From Sinonovacula constricta (taxonomy: Eukaryota > Mollusca > Bivalvia > Cardiida > Solecurtidae), in NCBI GenBank assembly GCA_007844125.1, contig CM017567.1:48319235-48383234 (forward strand): 64,000 bases of DNA, read 5' to 3'. The position numbers and the translations under genes were made by a program. The notes below the pieces were generated by a model. That model ran no database searches, was not told the DNA's origin, and was given only the letters and a program-made list of their open reading frames with translations. The number at the start of each line of letters is the position of its first letter. Within the stretch, counting starts at the first letter, position 1. Below, piece by piece: positions 36,101-45,100 of the stretch.

Positions 36101-39100
36101 CTGTTTAAAGCTTTTTAACTCTACTTTTGAAGATAAAAAGTGGAACTCTTGTCATTATTTATCAGCATTGGAATGTTGAAGTTCATTACTTGAAACTGAT
36201 TAAAAATATTCTCTTAAACTTTTAATACTTGTTCACTTTAAAAAATTGAAATCCAATTCCACAGGGTAGATAACTCTAAAACTAAATACAATTTTGGCAG
36301 AGTTATGCCCCTTTTTTTTTAAAAAATTCATTATTCTAATCTGCACTGAGACAAGTTGGGGGCATTGTTTATTGACAGGTCTTGTTATTGATGCTTTGTA
36401 AGTAATTACAGATTGACAATTCGTTGATAATTCATCTTAAACATTTATCAATTGAATTTTTGTTCAACAGTTCTTGTAGCATACAAAGAAGACCATCTGC
36501 TCAAGATATGAGAGGCCCAGGTTCAAATCCTGATTGTAAAAGGAAGTGGTAAAGCCGCATTACACTGTAGCAGGTGTAAAGGTTTCATGACGAATCACTC
36601 CTGTATCAAGATAATGTTAACAGTAGCATGATAGGTGTTCACTGCATGTTATCTACAGTGATGGCAGCACTATACCTACTTCAAGAGAACACTCTCTTCG
36701 AATGATGAAATGATTGGTGGATGGATGATAAACCCAACAAACATGAAACATAAACTTCTTTTTCTTCAGGTGAGATTCATAAAGCTGTGAAGAAAGAAGA
36801 TGTAGTTGATGTGAACTATGCCTTCATAAAAATGGATAAACCGTAAGTTTTATTTATTTACTTCCAGCAGGCCAAAGACTCTTCATGAAATTGCAGTCAA
36901 TTCTTTTAGGCAGAGGCCAAAAATTTTTTTTAATATGTTGTTGCAAATACAACTAACTTTAATTGATTTGAACAAAAGTGAACACATTTTTTTAACATAT
37001 TGCATCCACTTATAAAACTGTAAACAACCAAATATAAAAGCACTGAAAACAGTTTTGTTGATATATCTATATATATATTGCCAAACATATTTTCATAGAA
37101 TATTCTCACTGTTTTATGCAGTCTTGAATTTGAAGATTTGTCTTCTACTAATAATATATACCTCTTTGATGAAATATGATTTTAAATCACCATTCAACAA
37201 TAAAATAGTAAATTGAAAAGAATATACAATAAGTGAATAATCTAGAAATTAAAATCATGGGTCCTAGGGATAAATAGCTTTGAAAACAATGGGTCTCCTG
37301 TCAAAATGTATTGGTCCCCCTTTTTTCAGTCACTTTAAATAAAATTGAACATCTGTTGACATTTTATGCCTGCCATGGTTGGATATATAAATAACCACTA
37401 TGAAGTAATACTTGTATTTGCTTGTAACTTTGTGCTTTGACATTTACAAACATTGTACATTAAAATGATTATGACCCTTACATGGACACTTTATATTTTA
37501 TACAAATATCAGACCCTAGACAGAACACTAGTGATGCGCCGATGATCGGAAGTTATCGATTAGCGGTGTTTAAAAGCTTCTCGATGTCGATAATCGGTGT
37601 CATTCTCTCATAGTCGATTAACAGAAGAGTGCGAATGCACTCCAAATAAAGGTACAGGTTTCATCTTTTACACTTATTCAGCTGTAAAGGGAAATAACTC
37701 TGAAAATTAAAATGGCAACCCATGAGATTTACGAGCATATTTAAATAGAAAGCCAGTGAAAACTTTATTTTGTCCTTGAAACACCAAAAGTTTTGTAGAA
37801 AGTGGCAGCAAGTACTCTATAGTATCGAGTAATTATGTAAACTACTAATCAAAAACCACTTGTGAACGTAGCACTGTGTAGATTAATAAACTGATTATAA
37901 TTGGTGAAATCGCATCGGAAGTGGCAACCGATTCCAACCAATGGTCAATTATGATTTGAAACTGATTTCCCAACACTATAGAACACCCTTGTGATGATAC
38001 GTCCAGTAGGACACTTACAATTTTAAAACTATGGCATATTTTATGCATATAGGATACAGGATGCGGATGTTGATTATTCACTATACAATTGTAATCAGAT
38101 ATTTGCTTAATTGCTTAATTGCTTAATTCATATCAAAACATTTCTCTTATGTTACGATGTCAGTTGCAGCAAACAAGCTGCAATACCTCATCATTAAGAC
38201 CATTTAAGCTGTTAAAACATTAAAATATGCTAATTTAATTTTTGTTATTCTTTCAATGTAATAACCTGTTTTAAATTTTAATATAACTGTACAATTGTCT
38301 TAAGGGAAATATTTTATCCATTTAATGACTTTCCTAATTGTGCTAGAATTATTTTGGTTTTTAAAAGCATGGTAGATCCCTTTAAGGAAAAAATTCCTGA
38401 ATTTGGCCGACAGCATTTGATAATTTGAATTTATTTGTGTCTTATAATGCCATTAGACTGCATTAAAACCCATTAATTGCCAATGGGTAAATATAAGGAT
38501 GATGATTGGTATTTGTTAGCTTGTTTTAGCTACAATTCACGTTGATAACATGAATTTTTGCTTTAGTTTTAATGTGTTTGTGTTTTAATATATGTGTTGT
38601 GATGAACTGATTTTTAACTAATGAATGGTGAATACCGATGATGTTGTTTTTTCCGCTTGTTTACCAGGCTTTTTAAAATTTGATTTTATTATGTGTGTGT
38701 TATACAATAAATTTATTTTTGTATTTTACCTTTTTGTAGTCTTTAAAAGAAGTGTTAAATCTTCTTCTTAAATACCAGGTCATTGCTGTTGTTTTTTGTA
38801 GATGTTTGTCAAATACATCACACTGAGAAAACTATTTTAGTCCAGTGCCATCTATGTATTATTACTTCAGGAAGATCCTAGACAAAACTTAGAAAAACTG
38901 GCCCACCACAGGTCAGGGGGAAGACCTTCCCACATGACTGTCTTTAACAATACTGAAAGTCAAACATTTGCATTCAGGAACCATGGGGTTTTAAGACTGC
39001 CTCTGGTAAACCAGCATCCCAAGATATTGAATATAGAGGCTTCATTGGGTTAACCAGCATCCTGAGCTATTGAATATAGAGGCTTCATTGGGTTAACCAG

Positions 39101-42100
39101 CATCCCAAGCTATTGAATAAAGAGGCATCATTGGGTTAATCAGCATCCCAAGCTTTTGAATATAGAGGCTTCATTTGGTTAACCAGCATCCTGAGCTATT
39201 GAATATAGAGACTTCATTGGGTTAACCAGCATCCTGATCTATTGAATATAGAGACTTCACTGGGTTAACCAGCATCCTGAGCTATTGAATATAGAGACTT
39301 CATTGGGTTAACCAGCATCCTGAGCTATTGAATATAGAGACTTCACTGGGTTAACCAGCATCCTGAGCTATTGAATATAGAGACTTCACTGGGTTAACCA
39401 GCATCCTGAGCTATTGAATATAGAGACTTCACTGGGTTAACCAGCATCCTGAGCTATTGAATATAGAGACTTCACTGGGTTAACCAGCATCCCAAGATAT
39501 TGAATATAGAGGCTTCATTGGGTTAACCAGCATCCTGAGCTATTGAATATAGAGACTTCACTGGGTTAACCAGCATCCTGAGCTATTGAATATAGAGACG
39601 TCACTGGGTTAACCAGCATCCTGAGCTATTGAATATAGAGACTTCACTGGGTTATCCAGCATCCCAAGATATTGAATATAGAGGCTTCATTGGGTTAACC
39701 AGCATCCTGAGCTATTGAATATAGAGGCTTCATTGGGTTAACCAGCATCCTGAGCTATTGAATATAGAGGCTTCATTGGGTTAACCAGCATCCTGAGCTA
39801 TTGAATATAGCGGCTTCATTTGGTTAACCAGCATCCTGAGCTATTGAATATAGAGGCTTCATTGGGTTAACCAGCATCCTGAGCTATTGAATATAGAGGC
39901 TTCATTGGGTTAACCAGCATCCTGAGCTATTGAATATAGAGGCTTCATTGGGTTAACCAGCATCCTGAGCTATTGAATATAGAGACTTCATTGGGTTAAC
40001 CAGCATCCAGAGCTATTGAATATAGAGGCTTCATTGGGTTAACCAGCATCCTGAGCTATTGAATATAGAGGCTTCATTGGGTTAACCAGCATCCTGAGCT
40101 ATTGAATATAGAGGCTTCATTGGGTTAACCAGCATCCTGAGCTATTGAATATAGAGGCTTCATTGGGTTAACCAGCATCCTGAGCTATTGAATATAGAGG
40201 CTTCATTTGGTTAACCAGCATCCTGAGCTATTGAATATAGAGGCTTCATTGGGTTAACCAGCATCCTGAGCTATTGAATATAGAGGCTTCGTTGGGTTTA
40301 CCAGCATCCCAAGCTCTTGAATATAGAGGCTTCATTGTTTTCTGGAGGGTTTTCCAGAAAGCAATCACAATTATTACCAAGTTGTCTCCCTTGACACTTT
40401 ACCAATGATGTGAAAAATACTGAAATGAGAAGAGAAGTTAAATTATGAAATGATATCTTGAATGTGGATACATTTGAAAAAAGTATGTTTGATAATGAAT
40501 AATTAAAAGAGTTATACTTGATAAAATTTAAAAAAATGATTTAAAATTTAAAAAAAAATGATTTGGTTGTATGATTTGACAGTATAGGTGGGTTTCCAAG
40601 CTGTTCTGTGATCTGAGTCAATGGTTTACCCAGACATTTAAGAAGGGTCTTACTTCACCAGTTATTGCTACACCATGCTTTAATGACCATAGTTGAGCCG
40701 GGGTGAAATGCTTAGAACAGACCCTTGAAAAAATAAAAAATAAATATAGGGTTTAAAGCTGATGCACACTTTGCTTTTCAGTAAATGATTCATTTAATGT
40801 TTTAAACAGAATTCCAATGCATAAATACCCAATTACCTCAGAAACATGAGAACTGACCGATCAAAAAGACCATTGCCATTTCTCAATTTATATTTGCTAT
40901 CAATTGTAAACAAGTGGCCATGTGCAAGAGAAAATTGCATTTTCTTATTGGTTGGGTCCATGGAAATCGTTTGTTATTAGTGTTATTATGGATTCATCCG
41001 TTAGTTTGTTTTTTCCATCGCACTGAAATGATTGGTCAAATTAATCACATCAAGCTACTTGTTGGTGGCATAAGTCCACAAGGTATATGCTTGGAGAATC
41101 TCCTGTGCAATGCAGATTTGCTGGAAGGCCTACCCACATGAAAGTTTTAACATCCACTGGCGTAGCTTCCTTTAGGCACTGTAACCACATGCCTACACAT
41201 TTTTCTTTAAAATCAAAATGGAAAATGTTAGGGAACAGTCACGGTGTATGCAAAAACTTAAGATACTTTTATCACACAATCTACTGCACCTAATTCCATA
41301 GGTACATATATTTATTGATTGTTACTGAAAAAGCATAGCAAAAACATGTGCCAAGCGAAGGTGATAGAGGGATTAACATTTTAAATATAGACTTTAACAT
41401 GGCTGAGTAGGGTCCTCCTCACCCAAATATCAGTTTGCCGGACTTTATGCGAGCATTCCCATGAAAGACCCCTAGATTTAAGGTGCCTACACATGCATTG
41501 CTGTCAAGCTATGTCCCTGACATCGACTGGAAGTCACGCGGTTAGAGGCTGAAGAAATGGCAACTCACTGCTCAGACACCACTTTTGTTCAGATCATAAG
41601 TTGAACTACTCTCATAAGTTGAGTATAAGCAAGACAGCTGAATCACTATCTAGAAATAAAGGTCTAAGGCTTTAATACTATATGGCTAAGTCTGAGATCA
41701 TTCTGAAGAATCTGATTGGTCAGATTTTGAGCTATATTCAAAATAACCAATCAGAATCCTGGGACTGATCTCACAAGCACAAAGCTTTGTAACCTCAGAT
41801 TCAGATTTTTTGTTTGAGCTATACCATTACCATTTTTAATGACTTTGGGATATCGCGGCCCGGGAACGAACCCGGGGCCTCCCGTACCTAGAGCAAACAG
41901 ATTCAGATTAGCAGGATGCAAAAGATTTTGACAGTCCATCAGAATATGATTAATAAAGAATAATAAAGACTGAAAATTCTTACACAGAATTTTATCTAGC
42001 CCAAGTTCTCTTGAAAACTACTCACTTAATCATCTGACCCCAAGTCATTTAGATCCTATTCATTCACTTACATGCTTTCAGTTAGCTTTATGACTTTTCA

Positions 42101-45100
42101 TTTGCTGTGACTCTCATAAAATCTAGATTTGGTTTCTGGCAGTGAAGATTGTCATTAAATGAGCTGCCATTAACTGCTACATTTAATCCCTGAGGATACA
42201 ATAAAGGGCAGATGTCCCTTTAATAACTCAGTCCCCAGTCTGTATTTTGTATCGTCACATATCCAACCAGTATGAAACATAAGACAGTTAAATCAGGGAA
42301 GTAAATCAAAATTCAGGGCGAAAGACTTAACATGAGAAGGTCTTCCAGCTGACCTGCAGTGAGCCAGTGATTTTCTCTAGACATTTGTCTGGGTTTTTCC
42401 TCCAGCACCAAAGCTGGACATCGCTGCTTGCTGTGATGTATTTCTAATAAAAAAAAAATAAAAAAACAACTTTGTGAACAATACAGCCCATTGTTTTGAA
42501 CTGCATATATTGTGGGAATTACAGCTTAAAGAAATGAAAAATTTAACAAATAAATTCTAGGTATTTATTAGAATTGTCATGTTAATACAACCATATTAAA
42601 ATGTAAGAACCTCACTTGCAGCTTGAAATATATGCATTTAAAAAGTTATTTGTCCAGTGCACATAACTGGTCTATTATAATGGTTGATAAAGAAAATATT
42701 ATCACACAGGGCTTATTTATGTAACATCACTGGTGGTAAAAGGATAAAAACATTTTTACACATGAAGCAAAATAAAGATTTACTAGATTGCAACTTTTGT
42801 AGTGGACTTTTAAAGACAAGTTATAGGATCAAAAATTGCACTGTTTGAAATTATAAAACTAATAGATGAATTATTTTGGTCAAAGTAAGCTACGCAATGA
42901 CCTGTTTCAAACACGTAACTTGCTTACACACAAAGATTAAACAAACAAATATTTGGACTAAAGAACAATTTGCATAGATAATTTTTAAAGAAAACAGTAA
43001 AATATAATAAAAATAAAAATATTCCAGCTCAAACTTAAGAGTATATTTGTTAATTAAAAAAAATCAAATTACCATTTTCTACATCTTTAAATGTTAATTC
43101 TTAGCCTCCTTTTTGCATACATATATGGCTAAGGCTAATAGTGTAGATCCAGATCAGCCAGATTTCATGGGAGTTGTCTGATCAGGATCTACACTATTTG
43201 CTGCCCAGTCTCTGATTATAAGTATATCAACCCTGACATGTAACATATATATATCCCTGCTGGGAGCTGTCTGATCAGGATCTACACTATTTGCTGCTCA
43301 GTCTATCAATCTGCTAAGTCTATCAACCCTGACATGTAACATGTATACTATTAAAGCAAAAAACCCTGTGAATTTAGCATGTTTTTTTTAACAAAAGCAA
43401 GCTAAGGGTTAATTACCTTTTCTGTGAGTGAAGATTTCTTAGCAAATAAAAAATAATCCCACAGCCAAAGTTCCCAAGCCATTACAAGGCCTATCATAGT
43501 AACCCTGGTATCAATACATGTGTCACACTCCTCCGAGACAAATATTTGCTTTAATGTCATCTAATTTGTTCCTTGAAAATAAGAAATAGCTAAATGAAAG
43601 CAAATTACTGGGATCATAAAATTCCCAAAGAGTTTCTCATTGCTATAGTTATTTTGTGACATGGTGCAACAGGAACCTAAATATTCATACTTTGTTTTAT
43701 AAGTAAATTTTTTTAGCACTAATTCTGTGTGTATACAAATGTGTTTAATTCATGTGTGTATTATTATACAGTAGTCAAAGCAATAAAGACAAAGCAGTAT
43801 TTAATACCACTTATTCACATTATAAACATATTTTCTTGTATGTACAATAAAGTCATATAACATTTAACAGGTGAACTTCAAAGAAAATATATACTGAAGG
43901 AAAAAAGTTTAGCAAGTTCAGAGAGGATTGATTGTTAGGGAAGTTTGTGACCCGTGGAGGATTGTCCATTTTGCTGTGCACATACTGCACGGGATTTTCG
44001 TGAAAGTTACATTTCACGCTGTCATAATGGTGTAGTTTAAAAAAAAAGGGGGAAATCATGTTGTCAATGGATGGGCACAATTGGTCAATATGGAAACGTT
44101 TTAGTCACATTGGTTTATAGCCGAAAACCAAAGTCGTAAAAAACTTGCTTAACTTTTTTCCTTCAGTATACTTTATAAAAGTGAAAATGGATTTTCATAA
44201 ATCATAAATACCAATGGCCTAGTGAAGAACACTTTACAGAAATCTCTAAAAAACAACTCAGCCACTTAGTTAAAAATCCCTGCGTTTTTGAAACTTTTAC
44301 AACACCTTCAAATTTAGTAAAACTATAATTCTTTAAAATGTAAAAAAGACAGCAGAATTTATTTGAAGTTTTCAGTTTAATCATTTTGTACCTGTTTCGA
44401 TTAAAGAATCCTCGGTCAAATAAAAAATCTTCTTCTTTATTTCCTAACCGTTTCTTCTGTGAGAAAAGATTTCTGAGCAGGAAAAGTTATTACAAAGCAT
44501 ACCATGGTAACCCTGGTAACAGACTTTTTTCTTACAGTACATTTGTCACACTCCGCCGAGACTAATATTCGCTTTAATGTCATCTAACTTGCTCCTTGAG
44601 AATAAGAAATAGCTAAATGAAAGCAAATTACTGGGATCATAAAATCCACAAAGGGTTTCTCAGAATTCCAACAGTTATTTTGTGACATGGTGCAACAGGG
44701 ACTTTAATGTTCATATTTACTTGTATAAACTTGGGTGTTCTAGCCCTGACTCTATTTTTATACAATTGTGTTAAATGCATGTGTGTAGCGTAGAGAAATT
44801 ATTGTTGCAAGACAAAGTATGATCAAATACCATCTGGTCACATGGTAAACATAATTTCTAATACATACAAAAAGGTCAAATCCAAATATTCACTTGATTA
44901 CAACTTTCATAGATGAATTTCACAAAATATATGTGTGTATTGACATCAGTTGTCGTCTTGAGAAAGCCTTATGAAAGGAATGTACCACATGCTCACATGA
45001 AAACTTTAATTTCTAAAATGTACAAAAGCTGAAATCCAAATTTTCTTTTGATTACAACTTTCATAGATGAATGTCTCACAAAAAAGTATGTGTGTATTGA

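Noticed and set aside
37531..37640. hAT-like terminal sequence tagtgatgcgccgatgatcg
   Set aside because: No second end or target-site duplication was found, so it is kept only as a remark.
39006..40337. CRISPR-like regular repeats
   Set aside because: Units are directly adjacent with no unique spacers, in a eukaryotic intron, so this is a satellite.
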